A stretch of DNA of 64,000 nucleotides, from assembly GCF_001427795.1 (NCBI RefSeq), contig NZ_LMHJ01000003.1:302204-366203 (forward strand). The letters are read 5' to 3'. A program made the translations under genes and the position numbers. This document shows, in pieces, positions 17,388 through 26,642 of the stretch; the stretch's first letter is position 1, and each line of letters opens with the position of its first letter. This DNA comes from Nocardioides sp. Root682 (lineage in GTDB: Bacteria > Actinomycetota > Actinomycetes > Propionibacteriales > Nocardioidaceae). The notes beneath the pieces were generated by a model that saw only the letters and a list, made by a program, of their open reading frames with translations, did not search any database and was not told the DNA's origin.

Positions 17388-18386
17388 ATGAGCTTCCGTG
17401 AGCGCAACCCAGCGAAGATCGCAACAATCACAATCGTCGCGGTATTGATCTCAATCGTCGGATCCTTCCAGATTTCCAAACTCCCGGTCCTTGCTGGCAT
17501 GACCCTGCACGCGGAATTCGCTGAAGCAGGCGGCCTCAAGCCGGGTGATCCTGTCCAGGTCGCCGGCGTCCCGGTCGGCAAAGTGATCAACGTTCGACTC
17601 GGCAAAGGGAAGGTCGAAGTCCAACTCACGGCCAAGGACGTCACCCTCGGCAGCGAAACAACTGCTGCCATCAAGACAGGCACCTTGTTGGGTGCCCGCT
17701 ACATCGACCTGAACTCGGCTGGAGACGGCAACCTCAAGACAGGCGGGCGGATTCCGATCGAACGAACCACCTCGCCCTACAACGTGCAGTCCGCACTCAA
17801 TGAACTCGCCGGCGAAATCCGGCCGCTCGACCTGGACCTGATTTCAGAAGCGATCAAGACCTTCTCCGACACCTTCCGCCAGTCCTCGGACGACATCGGC
17901 CCGGCACTTGAAGGAGTCAGCGCGCTCTCCAAGACCATCAGCACTCGAGACGTGGCGCTTCGTGAACTGTTCGCTCGGGCCGAAAAGGTGACCGGCACCT
18001 TCCGCGAGCGCACCCAACAGATCACCAAGCTCGTACAAGACGGAAACCTTCTACTCGCAGAACTCCAGGTTCGCAGAGCCGTGATCGGACGCCTCATCGA
18101 CAACTCGGCCGCCGTAGCAAACCAAGTCAGCCGCTTGGTGAAGGAAAACCAGGCCGACTTGAAGCCTGCACTGGACGAACTCAACTCGGTGTTGCGCGTG
18201 CTTCGAAAGAACCAGTCGAACATTGTTGCCGCCGTGAAGCGTGCCGCAGCCTTCATCACCGGACTGGGCGAGGGCGTTGCCCATGGACCGTGGTTCAACG
18301 GCCACGTCGAACTGCCACCGGGAGTCGTCGGACTCCAACAGTTTGCTCCCAAGCTCCCCATCTCTGACCCGAACGCCGGAAGGTGA
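17388..18386 (+). CDS. mceC: MCE-family protein C
   Basis: A 332-aa protein from ATG 17388, 5 nt after mceB. It has an N-terminal anchor (IATITIVAVLISIVGSFQI), MCE domain (LHAEFAEAGGLKPGDPVQVAGVPVGKVINVRL) and a helical region to about residue 290. The C-terminus is short, without the proline-rich tail of some MceC proteins. The stop overlaps the start of mceD. Confidence 0.9.
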   Translation: MSFRERNPAKIATITIVAVLISIVGSFQISKLPVLAGMTLHAEFAEAGGLKPGDPVQVAGVPVGKVINVRLGKGKVEVQLTAKDVTLGSETTAAIKTGTLLGARYIDLNSAGDGNLKTGGRIPIERTTSPYNVQSALNELAGEIRPLDLDLISEAIKTFSDTFRQSSDDIGPALEGVSALSKTISTRDVALRELFARAEKVTGTFRERTQQITKLVQDGNLLLAELQVRRAVIGRLIDNSAAVANQVSRLVKENQADLKPALDELNSVLRVLRKNQSNIVAAVKRAAAFITGLGEGVAHGPWFNGHVELPPGVVGLQQFAPKLPISDPNAGR

Positions 18387-19639
18387 CACCGATGGGACGA
18401 AAGATCGCAATCATCCTGATGTGCCTCGCCACGGTTGGAGTTGGCTTCGCCCTGCTCTCTGATACAGCGTCCGGCCGCAAGCACGGCGTGGCCTACTTCG
18501 ACTCGTTCACCAACGTCTACCAGTCGGACAAGGTACGGATCCTGGGCGTCGAGGTCGGCACCATCGACAAGGTCGTTGCCGAACGGGACCGAGTCCGCGT
18601 CGAGTTCAGCTATGACGGCGACTACAGCCTGCCAGCTGACGTACAGGCCGCAATCGTTTCCCCCACGCTGGTCGCAACACGGTTCATCCAACTCTCGCCC
18701 GCCTACATAGACGGGCCCACCCTGTCCGAGGGTGGAGAGATCCCACTGGAACGTACCGCCTCGCCGTTGGAATACGACGACCTCAAGTCCGAGGTATCCG
18801 AAATCTCGAAGGCACTCGGACCAGGCGCGAAGGGACAGAAGGGGGTGCTCGCGGATCTAGTCGCCGTTGGAGCGGACCTCGGTGAAGGTCAAGGCAAGAA
18901 CTTCAACACCATGATCACCGACCTTTCTGCGGCTCTATCAACGTTGGCCGAAGGCAGAGGCGACATCTTCGGGACGGTGCGCAACCTGCAGATCTTCATC
19001 AGCGCTGTCGCGCAAATGGACGGCGACGTTGCCCAGTTCAACCGACGCCTCGCGGGGGTCGCCGACCTCCTGGAGACCAACGGAGACGACCTCAACCGCG
19101 CCTTCACCAGCGTCGACCGCGCGGCCCGACTCGTCAGGCGCTTCGTCAAGCAGAACCGCCCGGGTATCGCTGACGCAACCGACCAACTTGCCGAACTCAT
19201 GACCACGCTGGCGAACTCACGAGACGACCTCGCAACTCTCCTGCACGTCGGACCAAACACGCTGACCAACTTCTACAACATCATCTCGCCGCGGATGCAG
19301 ACCCTCACCGGCGGATTGATGCTCGACAACCTCGGGACGCCGGGACAGTTGGCCTGTGCGTTCGTGTCAGCACAGTTGGCGCAACAGCAGGCAGCAGACA
19401 CCACCTGCAACGAGACCCTCGGCCCGCTGCTCGACAAGTTCGGGATCTACAACCTCCCGGTCGGAACCGGTGGTCCGCTGCAGTTCCCCGGTGGTGGCGC
19501 GCCTTATCTCAACGACAAGGCCCCCGATAAGACAGCCGGTACACCGGCGTCCGGTGCACCATCGGACGAAGCGCCGGCACCTCCCGTGTCGGGACTGGAA
19601 AGCCTGCTGCTGCCCCTCTTGAGTGGAAGTAGCCGATGA
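18383..19639 (+). CDS. mceD: MCE-family protein D
   Basis: A 418-aa protein from GTG 18383, overlapping mceC as GTGA; an ATG at 18392 is an alternative giving 415 aa. It has an N-terminal anchor (IAIILMCLATVGVGFALL), MCE domain (VAYFDSFTNVYQSDKVRILGVEVGTIDKVV), a long helical region and a C-terminal low-complexity Pro/Ala/Asp stretch typical of MceD. Confidence 0.9.
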   Translation: MTPMGRKIAIILMCLATVGVGFALLSDTASGRKHGVAYFDSFTNVYQSDKVRILGVEVGTIDKVVAERDRVRVEFSYDGDYSLPADVQAAIVSPTLVATRFIQLSPAYIDGPTLSEGGEIPLERTASPLEYDDLKSEVSEISKALGPGAKGQKGVLADLVAVGADLGEGQGKNFNTMITDLSAALSTLAEGRGDIFGTVRNLQIFISAVAQMDGDVAQFNRRLAGVADLLETNGDDLNRAFTSVDRAARLVRRFVKQNRPGIADATDQLAELMTTLANSRDDLATLLHVGPNTLTNFYNIISPRMQTLTGGLMLDNLGTPGQLACAFVSAQLAQQQAADTTCNETLGPLLDKFGIYNLPVGTGGPLQFPGGGAPYLNDKAPDKTAGTPASGAPSDEAPAPPVSGLESLLLPLLSGSSR

Positions 19640-20928
19640 TGTGGACCACGAAGCGAACTCGTCGAACGACCATTCAACTCGCGGCGCTGGCCATCATGGT
19701 TTCGCTCTCAGGATGCGGTTACGAGAACCTCAACTCGCTCACCTTGCCCGGCACCACCGGGACCGGGGACGACTCCTACACGCTCACCATCCGGGTACCC
19801 AACGCCCTCAACGTGGTGCCGAACTCTCCCGTACGCGTCGGCGACCTAGAGGTCGGCACCATCCGCAAGGTCGAACTCGACGGCGTCCAGCCCGTGATTA
19901 CCATCAGCGTTCGCGATGACGTCCAGCTCCCCGAGAACGTCACCGCCAGGATCGGACAGACCTCCTTGTTCGGTGCCAAACACATCGAACTCCTCGCCCC
20001 GGCACCCGAAGTAGCCCAAGGTTCACTGTCGGACGGCGACGTCGTCGAGTTGGCAAATGCTGGGGCGTACCCGACCACGGAGGACGTCCTGTCCTCAGTG
20101 GCCGCGCTCCTCAACGGTGGCGGGCTTGCCCAGATCAAGACAATCACCACCGAGCTCAACCGCGCCCTCGGTGGACGCGAAGGCACCACACGACAGGCAC
20201 TTGCTCAAACCGAACAGTTCGTGACCGGACTCGATCGGCAACGGGACGAGATTTCGCGAGCGATCGATTCCCTTGACGGCTTTGCGCGCGACTTCAAGAA
20301 GGGCAACAAGACCATCGCCCGTGCCTTGGAGACGTTCCCTGACGCTCTCGACGTTCTCTCGAAGGAGCGCGAGCGACTGATCGCCATGCTCGAAGCGCTG
20401 GGACGCTTCGGGGATCAGACCACGCGATTCATCAACAGGGGCGGCGCGAACCTGACCCAGAACATCGCATCGCTCGAACCTGCCCTGAAGGCACTTGCAA
20501 ACGCGGGGACCTCGTTGACTGACTCGCTCTACCTGCTAGGCACCGTCACCTTCCCGATCCGCACCATGGACGAATACATCCGCGGTGACTATGTCAACCT
20601 GTTCGCCACCCTTGATCTTCGACTCGAAAGCCTCGACAAGGCATTGCTCACGGGCACCCCCCTTCAGGGGATCCTGACCTCTGCAAGTGGATTGCTCGGC
20701 CAAACGATCGGCCTCGGCGGAACCGCAGGAAACCCCCTTACGGACCCGATCAAGGTGACTGAACCACTAGTGCCGACAGATCCAAGCGCAGGCGCGGCAG
20801 GCGAAAAGCCTGGCGCCACCAAGGGTGAATCGACAACACCTGAGAAGGCCCCGGCTCCGAACGGGAACGTGGGCACTGGTCTCTTGGATCTGCTGTCCGG
20901 ACTCCTTGGTCAAAAGGCAGGTGGCTAA
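19636..20928 (+). CDS. mceE: MCE-family lipoprotein E
   Basis: A 430-aa lipoprotein overlapping mceD by 4 nt at ATG 19636. The N-terminus is a signal peptide with lipobox LSGC (Cys27), the hallmark of the MceE/LprK position. The MCE domain follows (TLTIRVPNALNVVPNSPVRVGDLEVGTIRKV). A long helical region and a low-complexity Ala/Pro/Thr segment lead to a hydrophobic C-terminus (GLLDLLSGLLG). Confidence 0.9.
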   Translation: MMWTTKRTRRTTIQLAALAIMVSLSGCGYENLNSLTLPGTTGTGDDSYTLTIRVPNALNVVPNSPVRVGDLEVGTIRKVELDGVQPVITISVRDDVQLPENVTARIGQTSLFGAKHIELLAPAPEVAQGSLSDGDVVELANAGAYPTTEDVLSSVAALLNGGGLAQIKTITTELNRALGGREGTTRQALAQTEQFVTGLDRQRDEISRAIDSLDGFARDFKKGNKTIARALETFPDALDVLSKERERLIAMLEALGRFGDQTTRFINRGGANLTQNIASLEPALKALANAGTSLTDSLYLLGTVTFPIRTMDEYIRGDYVNLFATLDLRLESLDKALLTGTPLQGILTSASGLLGQTIGLGGTAGNPLTDPIKVTEPLVPTDPSAGAAGEKPGATKGESTTPEKAPAPNGNVGTGLLDLLSGLLGQKAGG

Positions 20929-20930
20929 CG

Positions 20931-22277
20931 ATGATCACTCGTCGTGTCAGAACTCAGCTGATCGTATTCGGTTGCCTCACCGTCATCGCGCTCGCGCTGA
21001 TCTTCTTCCACTACACGCGAATCCCGGCACTCATGGGCGTCGGACAACAGACCGTAACGGCACGCTTCGCCGAGGGCGGAGGCATCTATCCACACGCCAA
21101 CGTGACCTATCGCGGCGTCCCGGTCGGAAAGGTCACCCACGTCAGGCTCGCTCCAGTCGGCGTAGACGTTGAAATGCGGATCGAAGAATCAGCCGAAGTG
21201 CCGGCCGCCGTAAAGGCTTCCATCAAGAGCATTTCCGCGATCGGCGAGCAATACGTCGACCTAGTGCCATTGAGCTCAGAAGGCCCCCTGCTCGCCGACG
21301 GGGGCAGGATCGCGCTCGAAAACACTGAGTTGCCCGTACCTATCTCCAATGTCCTCGACGATGTGGATTCGTTGGTTGGTTCGATCCCGCGCGACGACCT
21401 TACGACGGTCCTGGACGAGCTCGAGTACGGCTTCGACGGTCTGGGTCCCGAGTTGGAAGATCTAACTCGAAACGCACGTCTACTTTTAGACGAGGCAAAC
21501 GCGAACTACGACGAGACAAATACCCTCATCGACGACGGCGAGCAGGTACTCGACACCCAACTAGCCTCAAGCGAGTCGATCCGGGCGTGGAGCGCCGACT
21601 TGGCCGAGTTCACCACCGACCTGCGATCAGGGGACAAACAACTGCAGGCGGTCCTTGAGAGCGTTCCTGGAGGCGCCGCGGAGATTGAGGGGCTTCTGAA
21701 GGACATCTCCAACGACGTGCCGGTCCTCACCCACAATGCCGACATCGTCGCGGACCTCCTGAGCGCGTACAGGAAGCCATTGGAGCAGGTTCTTGTCGTG
21801 TACCCGATGATCGCCGCAGGCAACATCTCGATGATGAACCCCGACTACGAGGGTCTCTTCGGCGTGTCATTCAAGACGGTTGCGAACTATCCGGGTGGCT
21901 GCAATGAGGGGTGGCAGGGCCCAGCAGACCCGCTTGGCTCACGTGGCCCGCACTTCCTCGCGGACATGCAGTCCGACCCGAATGCCTACTGCAAGATCGC
22001 ACAGAGTGACCCCAGAGTGGTGCGCGGAGCGCGCAATCTCGAGTGCTTCGAACCAGGGGCGCCGGAAGGTCGCCGTGCCGCGACGGTCCAGCAGTGTCGC
22101 GGAGGAGGATTCAAGGCCAACCCGTTGCCGTATGACGGCATAGCGGTCCCCAACCCGCTGTCCGGGGTTGGAGACAACCTCCTCGACCTGATCGGTACGC
22201 CCATAAGTCCAACACGGGCCCGCAATGAGGACTCCCTAGAGGGATTGCTCCTAGGTCCGGCAAGGAGTCAGCGATGA
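20931..22277 (+). CDS. mceF: MCE-family protein F
   Basis: A 448-aa protein starting 2 nt after mceE. It has an N-terminal anchor (LIVFGCLTVIALALIFFHY), MCE domain (VTARFAEGGGIYPHANVTYRGVPVGKVTHV) and a C-terminal region with several cysteines (PGGCNEGW, AYCKIAQSD, LECFEPG, QQCRGGG), as in MceF proteins. It contains a rare TTA leucine codon near 21484. It closes the six-subunit set and overlaps the first mce-associated gene by 4 nt. Confidence 0.9.
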   Translation: MITRRVRTQLIVFGCLTVIALALIFFHYTRIPALMGVGQQTVTARFAEGGGIYPHANVTYRGVPVGKVTHVRLAPVGVDVEMRIEESAEVPAAVKASIKSISAIGEQYVDLVPLSSEGPLLADGGRIALENTELPVPISNVLDDVDSLVGSIPRDDLTTVLDELEYGFDGLGPELEDLTRNARLLLDEANANYDETNTLIDDGEQVLDTQLASSESIRAWSADLAEFTTDLRSGDKQLQAVLESVPGGAAEIEGLLKDISNDVPVLTHNADIVADLLSAYRKPLEQVLVVYPMIAAGNISMMNPDYEGLFGVSFKTVANYPGGCNEGWQGPADPLGSRGPHFLADMQSDPNAYCKIAQSDPRVVRGARNLECFEPGAPEGRRAATVQQCRGGGFKANPLPYDGIAVPNPLSGVGDNLLDLIGTPISPTRARNEDSLEGLLLGPARSQR

Positions 22278-22939
22278 CAGCACCAAAGGCAGTCCCGCCT
22301 CCCGAGGTCGCTCTCGACGAACCTGATCCGGATACATCATCCGCGAGCGAGCCGGATATCGCCGCGGAAGACAGGGAGGATCCGGACACAACCGAGCCTG
22401 AACTCGGTTCCGACCTCAACGACGATGAGACCACTCCCAGTGCCGGACCAAAGCCAGCTCGACCGAAGGTCATGGCCGCAGTTCTCGCGATCCTCCTTCT
22501 TGCCGGTGTAGTCGCCAGCGTCACCCTCGGCAACGAATGGCGAGATGATCGCGAGCGATCCAAGTCCAGAACTGCGGCGGTATCAGCAGCGCGGGATGTC
22601 GCCGTTGCTCTAGCCACCATCAACTTCAAGACAGCTGCTGACGACATCGCAAGGGTCTCCGACCTGGCCACCGGTGCATTCGCGGAAGAGGTCGCGACGA
22701 ACCTCGATGGCCAAACCCAGATGGTCAAGAAGTTCAAAGTCGTTAGCACCGGCAAGGTCATCGAGGCGGGCGTCGTGTCCGAAAAGGGTGGCCTCACGAC
22801 TGTTGCGGTCGCCGTTGCCAGCACAGTCAAGAACTCAAAGACGGGCAAAGGCGAGGAGCGGTGGTATCGAATGACGATTGAAATGAAGCCCCAGGATGAC
22901 GGCCGTTGGTTGGCATCGAAGGTCGAGTTCGTCCAATGA
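22274..22939 (+). CDS. Mce-associated membrane protein 1
   Basis: A 221-aa protein, ATG 22274 overlapping mceF. Residues 1-60 are acidic, cytoplasmic and low-complexity (many D/E/S/P). One membrane helix follows (VMAAVLAILLLAGVVASVTLG) and then an NTF2-like extracytoplasmic domain (AARDVAVALATINFKTAADDIARV). This is the architecture of mycobacterial Mas/Mam proteins, which stabilise Mce complexes. It is encoded in the standard position after mceF. Confidence 0.85.
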   Translation: MTAPKAVPPPEVALDEPDPDTSSASEPDIAAEDREDPDTTEPELGSDLNDDETTPSAGPKPARPKVMAAVLAILLLAGVVASVTLGNEWRDDRERSKSRTAAVSAARDVAVALATINFKTAADDIARVSDLATGAFAEEVATNLDGQTQMVKKFKVVSTGKVIEAGVVSEKGGLTTVAVAVASTVKNSKTGKGEERWYRMTIEMKPQDDGRWLASKVEFVQ

Positions 22940-23511
22940 CAACCGATGCTGCACCCACCAAGCTACTCGTGTTGCCGCGACTAGGTGCGATTCGTGAACG
23001 CCTCAACTTCACACGTGCACCTGGCACCGGCCCGTGGATGAAGCGAACGATCGCGCTGCTGACCGTCCTGGTAGTCGTCGCCGCGTCGACCACGATCTTC
23101 CTGTTCCTGAAGACCCGCGGCGCAGACGCGACAGAGACCGCCAGAACCGAGGCGTTGGCCGCCGCCCAGTCGGCCGTTCCAGAACTGCTCTCCTACGATT
23201 TTAAGGAGATCGCGGAGGCTCCCAATCGGGCAGCGCCGTTGCTCACCGGTTCGTTCAAGGACGAGTACGAAGGCCTGCTGCGCGACAGCATCATCCCGGC
23301 AGCGACCAAGGGCCAACTCGTCACCCGCACCCAGGTTGCGACAGCGTCGGTGATCTCGGCGACAGAAAGTGAAGTCAAGGTCCTGATGTTCCTCAATCAG
23401 GTCTCCAGCGGCAAGGGCGCCGCGGCTCCCATCGCCACAGGCTCTCGTGTTCGCGTCACCATGAAGCACGACGACGAAACCTGGCGCGTCGCCGGCATCG
23501 ACCCCCTCTGA
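22936..23511 (+). CDS. Mce-associated membrane protein 2
   Basis: A 191-aa protein, ATG 22936 overlapping the previous stop as ATGA. It has a short cytoplasmic N-terminus, one membrane helix (TIALLTVLVVVAASTTIFLFL) and an extracytoplasmic NTF2-like domain (AAQSAVPELLSYDFKEIAEAPNRAAPLLTGSFKDEY). Second accessory protein of the Mce complex and last gene of the operon. Confidence 0.85.
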   Translation: MTTDAAPTKLLVLPRLGAIRERLNFTRAPGTGPWMKRTIALLTVLVVVAASTTIFLFLKTRGADATETARTEALAAAQSAVPELLSYDFKEIAEAPNRAAPLLTGSFKDEYEGLLRDSIIPAATKGQLVTRTQVATASVISATESEVKVLMFLNQVSSGKGAAAPIATGSRVRVTMKHDDETWRVAGIDPL

Positions 23512-23830
23512 CCAAGGCTGCCACTCACCTACGATCCGCTGAGCGGAGCCGGAGCCGCCGCGGACTAATGGCTCATCCACCTTGGGGCCGCCGCTGCGGC
23601 AACGTGGCCGGCTTGGTGACCGGCGGGCCAAGGCCAGCTTCGTGGTCCTCTCTCGGGCCGCGAACCGACGCCCCACGAGAGGCGGACACCACGATGCCAC
23701 GCCGCCGACCCCTGTCGCCCGCTGACCAGTGTCGCCCAACGGTCTACACGTGAAGTCGAGTGCCTGTGCACCTTGTCTTCTAACCCCGTTCGCCGTTCAG
23801 TCTCGCCATCCGAGGAAGCAGGTTCGTGCC
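23512..23830. other. Non-coding interval after the mce operon
   Basis: About 320 bp with no convincing gene. It contains short GC-rich inverted repeats (for example TCCGCT/AGCGGA just after the stop, and CTCTCG...CGAGAG further on) that could terminate mce transcription, but none is followed by a T-run. No cluster palindrome is present. Confidence 0.5.
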
Positions 23831-24238
23831 ATGCCATCAGAAGCCACCACCGAATGCGTTGTGAACCAGTTCTACAACGCGGCCCTCTCAAAGGACTTGG
23901 TCGCAATCGCGGCCATCCTGCACCCGAATGTGATCGTGCACGAAGCATCCTCGTTGCCGTACGGCGGAGCTCACGAAGGTCGTGACAACGTCCTGATCCT
24001 TCTCGCCATGCTGTTCGACGGCATCCCCCTCGAATTAGTAGTCCGCTCCGAAGTTCTGATCAGTGGGTCCCGCGCGGCTGCGTTCCTCGAGGTTCCGTTC
24101 GGGTTTGACGACTCGGCAAACCCGATCAGCATGCCCGTCGTAGAGACCTTCGTTGTCGAGCAAGGCTTGATAACCCAGATCCGCCCCTACTACTTCGACA
24201 CGGCGGCAATCGTTGAAGCGCTCTCAAACCCTGGCTGA
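23831..24238 (+). CDS. SnoaL/NTF2-like protein
   Basis: A 135-aa protein from ATG 23831 (MPSEATTECVVNQFYNAALS) with the cone-shaped alpha+beta NTF2/SnoaL pattern: VNQFYNAALSKDLVAIAAILHPNVIVHEASSLPYGG near the start and ETFVVEQGLITQIRPYYFD near the end. Members are isomerases, cyclases or dehydratases acting on polycyclic compounds, or simply binding proteins. A second one is encoded at 37462-37845. It stands alone between the mce operon and a convergent P450 operon, with a strong hairpin directly downstream. Confidence 0.72.
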   Translation: MPSEATTECVVNQFYNAALSKDLVAIAAILHPNVIVHEASSLPYGGAHEGRDNVLILLAMLFDGIPLELVVRSEVLISGSRAAAFLEVPFGFDDSANPISMPVVETFVVEQGLITQIRPYYFDTAAIVEALSNPG

Positions 24239-24367
24239 GCCACCGGCCCCAAGCGACATTGCGCGGGAGACAGGGCCGGGCCCTGCGAGCAGGAGAGGTT
24301 GTTGCAGACAAGATCGTCGACGAGTTCCAGTCGAACGATCCGCGCTCTCACGCCGTTCCGGACAAAA

Positions 24368-24424
24368 CAACTGAAGGACGTCGGTGTGGTGGCCCCCACG
24401 GTTCACTCCGACGTCCTTCAGTTG
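24368..24424. terminator. Bidirectional terminator hairpin, 17-bp perfect stem
   Basis: CAACTGAAGGACGTCGG at 24368-24384 is repeated as its exact reverse complement at 24408-24424, with a 23-nt loop. It lies between the convergent SnoaL gene (stop 24238) and P450 gene (stop 24452). No T-run follows on either strand, but the stem is long and symmetric enough to serve both directions. Confidence 0.75.
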
Positions 24425-24451
24425 CATGTGCGGCTCTCGACCACACTCGCA

Positions 24452-25738
24452 CTACACAGCGGTCAGTGAGATCTTCTTGTAGCCGCGAATAAGCAGACTC
24501 TCGCTGAGTTCCAACGGCTCCGTCTCGTCCAACTTGAACCGCTGGAGGTGAGGCAAGAGCGCGCTAAGCGACCGATGCGCCTCAAGCCGCGCAAGGGGAG
24601 CGCCGAGGCAGAAGTGGATGCCCTTGCCAAAGCCGAGATGCGCAGTCGTTCGAGTGATGTCGAACATCTCCGGATTCTCGAACACCTTGGGGTCCCGGTT
24701 TGCGGCACCGATCATGATTGCGATCATGGCGTCCTTGGGGATGACCGTTCCCTCAACCTCGACCTCTTCCAGGGTCTCGCGGAACAGGAACTGGAACGGC
24801 GACTGAAGTCGGACGCCTTCCTCGAGCGCGCTGGCGACCAGGTCCGGGTTCTCCTGCAGGAGCGCGAGCTGGTCGGGGTGGCGGAGGAGTTCAACCACCG
24901 TGTTGCCGAGGAGGTTTGTTGTGGTCTCATTGCCAGCAGCCATCACGACCAGGAGGAACAGCACGGTCTCAGTGACGGTCATCGTGTCGACTTCAACGGC
25001 CTTGACCAAGTCACTGATCATGTCATCCTGTGGATTGATTCTCCGGTCCTCGATCAGAGGAACGAAGTACTCGGCGAACTCCTTGAGCATGCCGAACAGC
25101 TGCGCCATCGTCTCGGGGCTTCCCCGGTTCTCGCTCTGGGGCAGGTTGGCCAGCATGTCGGACCACCGACGAACATCACCGTGCCGGTCTGGGGTGATGG
25201 ACAGCAGATCGGCAATCACGCCCACAGGCACCGGAACCGCGAGCTCGCTAACCAGTTCAAAGTGGTCGCGGTCCTCGATGCCATCGAGGCACTCGGTCAC
25301 GATCTCGTCAATGCGTCCCTTGAAGGCGGCAATGCGGCGAGCTGTGAGCCCACGGTTCACGATCTTGCGCTGGCGAGTGTGCTGTGGCGGATCCGCGCCG
25401 ACGATGACTCGAGCCAAGAGGATCTCGTCGAAGTCCAGCGGCAAGTCCTCCGCGAGCTCCGCCAGCGCTCCAAGGGACTCGACGCTTTCGGCGTCGTTGA
25501 GGTCGATCTTTGGCGGGAAGCCGATCGTTTCGTCCTGATTGGGACGGTTGGAGAACAATTCAGGATGCGACAGGACGTACTCGACGCCCGCGAAGCTTGA
25601 GATCACCCAAGTGCCGGACGGCGCCTGATAGACCGGTGCGTCACGGATCAGTCGCTGATAGGTGTCGAAGAGACCCTCGCGGCAGGCGGGGTCCCAGGGC
25701 TCGTAGTACAGGTCGGCAGGGGCATCGGAGGTCGTCAC
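24452..25738 (-). CDS. Cytochrome P450 (second of three)
   Basis: A 428-aa soluble P450, ATG at 25738. I-helix AAGNETTTNLL has Asn in place of the usual His/Asp-Glu pair, the K-helix is EEGVRLQSP and heme binding is FGKGIHFCLGAPLARLE with the cysteine ligand near residue 377. It is the last gene of the leftward operon that also encodes a ferredoxin and a FprA-type reductase, giving a self-contained monooxygenase. The accompanying alcohol and aldehyde dehydrogenases suggest it hydroxylates a terminal methyl group that is then oxidised to a carboxylate. Confidence 0.9.
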   Translation of the reverse strand: MTTSDAPADLYYEPWDPACREGLFDTYQRLIRDAPVYQAPSGTWVISSFAGVEYVLSHPELFSNRPNQDETIGFPPKIDLNDAESVESLGALAELAEDLPLDFDEILLARVIVGADPPQHTRQRKIVNRGLTARRIAAFKGRIDEIVTECLDGIEDRDHFELVSELAVPVPVGVIADLLSITPDRHGDVRRWSDMLANLPQSENRGSPETMAQLFGMLKEFAEYFVPLIEDRRINPQDDMISDLVKAVEVDTMTVTETVLFLLVVMAAGNETTTNLLGNTVVELLRHPDQLALLQENPDLVASALEEGVRLQSPFQFLFRETLEEVEVEGTVIPKDAMIAIMIGAANRDPKVFENPEMFDITRTTAHLGFGKGIHFCLGAPLARLEAHRSLSALLPHLQRFKLDETEPLELSESLLIRGYKKISLTAV

Positions 25739-25807
25739 GGAATTCCACCCAGATTCTTTGAATATCGATTGCGTGTGATGCGGTGTCGGGCCGCGGAGCC
25801 CAACCGG

Positions 25808-26158
25808 TCAGTTCTCTGCGGGTGCGCGGGGCGGGAAGGCCGCGACGTATGGAGTGTCGGCAGCAATGACGCCGACGTCCAGGGCACCACCCGGGTTGCC
25901 TAGCGGGGTGCCTCCCACGAGAGGCAACGTGAAGAAGTTGGCATTGCTCGTCAGTGCCTCAGCGTGTTCCTCAGGTAGGTCATCTGCGTAGTGGATTGCT
26001 CCAACGGGACACGCGGGCTCGCAGGCCCCACAGTCGACGCACTCGTCGGGATTGATGTACATGGACCGTGCGCCTTCGTAGATGCAGTCCACGGGGCATT
26101 GCTCAATGCAGCTCCGGTCCAAGACGTCGATGCATGGTTCAGCGACGACGTAAGGCAT
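25808..26158 (-). CDS. 7Fe ferredoxin
   Basis: A 116-aa soluble electron carrier with the two-cluster pattern of 3Fe-4S/4Fe-4S ferredoxins: CIDVLDRSCIEQCPVDC then CVDCGACEPACP. The C-terminal extension of about 50 residues has no cysteines. It lies between the SCP2 and P450 genes and close to the FprA-like reductase gene, so it most likely carries electrons to the P450. It closely resembles the ferredoxin at 31964-32299 but has diverged beyond the cluster region. Confidence 0.9.
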   Translation of the reverse strand: MPYVVAEPCIDVLDRSCIEQCPVDCIYEGARSMYINPDECVDCGACEPACPVGAIHYADDLPEEHAEALTSNANFFTLPLVGGTPLGNPGGALDVGVIAADTPYVAAFPPRAPAEN

Positions 26159-26161
26159 TGC

Positions 26162-26629
26162 TCATCCCTCCTGGGAGTCTGGCTGGCCGAGCCCGTTGGG
26201 CTGGCCGGCGGTCGGAATCGACTCCTGCGACGCGTGCAGTTCGTACAGGTAGCCGGCATACATGCCAAAGGCCGGTTGGAGTGCCGGCAGCAACTTCAGC
26301 AACTTCGTCACGGGACCGTTGACCCGGACCTTCTTCTTGGCCAAGGCCATTGGAACGTTGAGGTCACCCAGCCAGAACACGTGCCCATCGCGTGTAGACA
26401 TGCTGAGTTCGACGTCGACATCCTGGATGATGGCCGCGTCGCCGACAGTTACAACAGGCGGGTCCTGTCGACCGTTCATCGTTACTACGCATGTCGGGTC
26501 GGTATAGGTCACACGGAACGAAGTCGCGGCGTTCACGAGTTTTGGCCTGATGGCCGGATGCTCAGCGACGAGACGCATGAAGCCGCCCAGGACGCGCTCA
26601 GCGTCCGCAGTGGAGTCGAACTCGTTCAT
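26162..26629 (-). CDS. SCP2 sterol-binding domain protein
   Basis: A 155-aa protein from ATG 26629. The central part reads as an SCP2 lipid-binding fold (VVTMNGRQDPPVVTVGDAAIIQDVDVELSMSTRDGHVFWLGDLNVPMALAKKKVRVNGPVTKLLKLL). Such proteins bind sterols, fatty acyls or other hydrophobic molecules in the cytosol. The tail is Gly/Pro/Gln-rich. It is encoded between the ferredoxin and the alcohol dehydrogenase, where it may present a hydrophobic substrate to the P450. Confidence 0.75.
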   Translation of the reverse strand: MNEFDSTADAERVLGGFMRLVAEHPAIRPKLVNAATSFRVTYTDPTCVVTMNGRQDPPVVTVGDAAIIQDVDVELSMSTRDGHVFWLGDLNVPMALAKKKVRVNGPVTKLLKLLPALQPAFGMYAGYLYELHASQESIPTAGQPNGLGQPDSQEG

Positions 26630-26642
26630 CGGTCTCTCGTCT

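Noticed and set aside
22350..22363. GATATCG half-site inside the first mce-associated gene
   Set aside because: Only one half of the palindrome matches and it lies inside a coding sequence, away from any start.
24548..25600. A 350-codon + strand frame opposite the second P450
   Set aside because: Antisense shadow of a P450 with all family motifs; the frame has no Shine-Dalgarno or domain.
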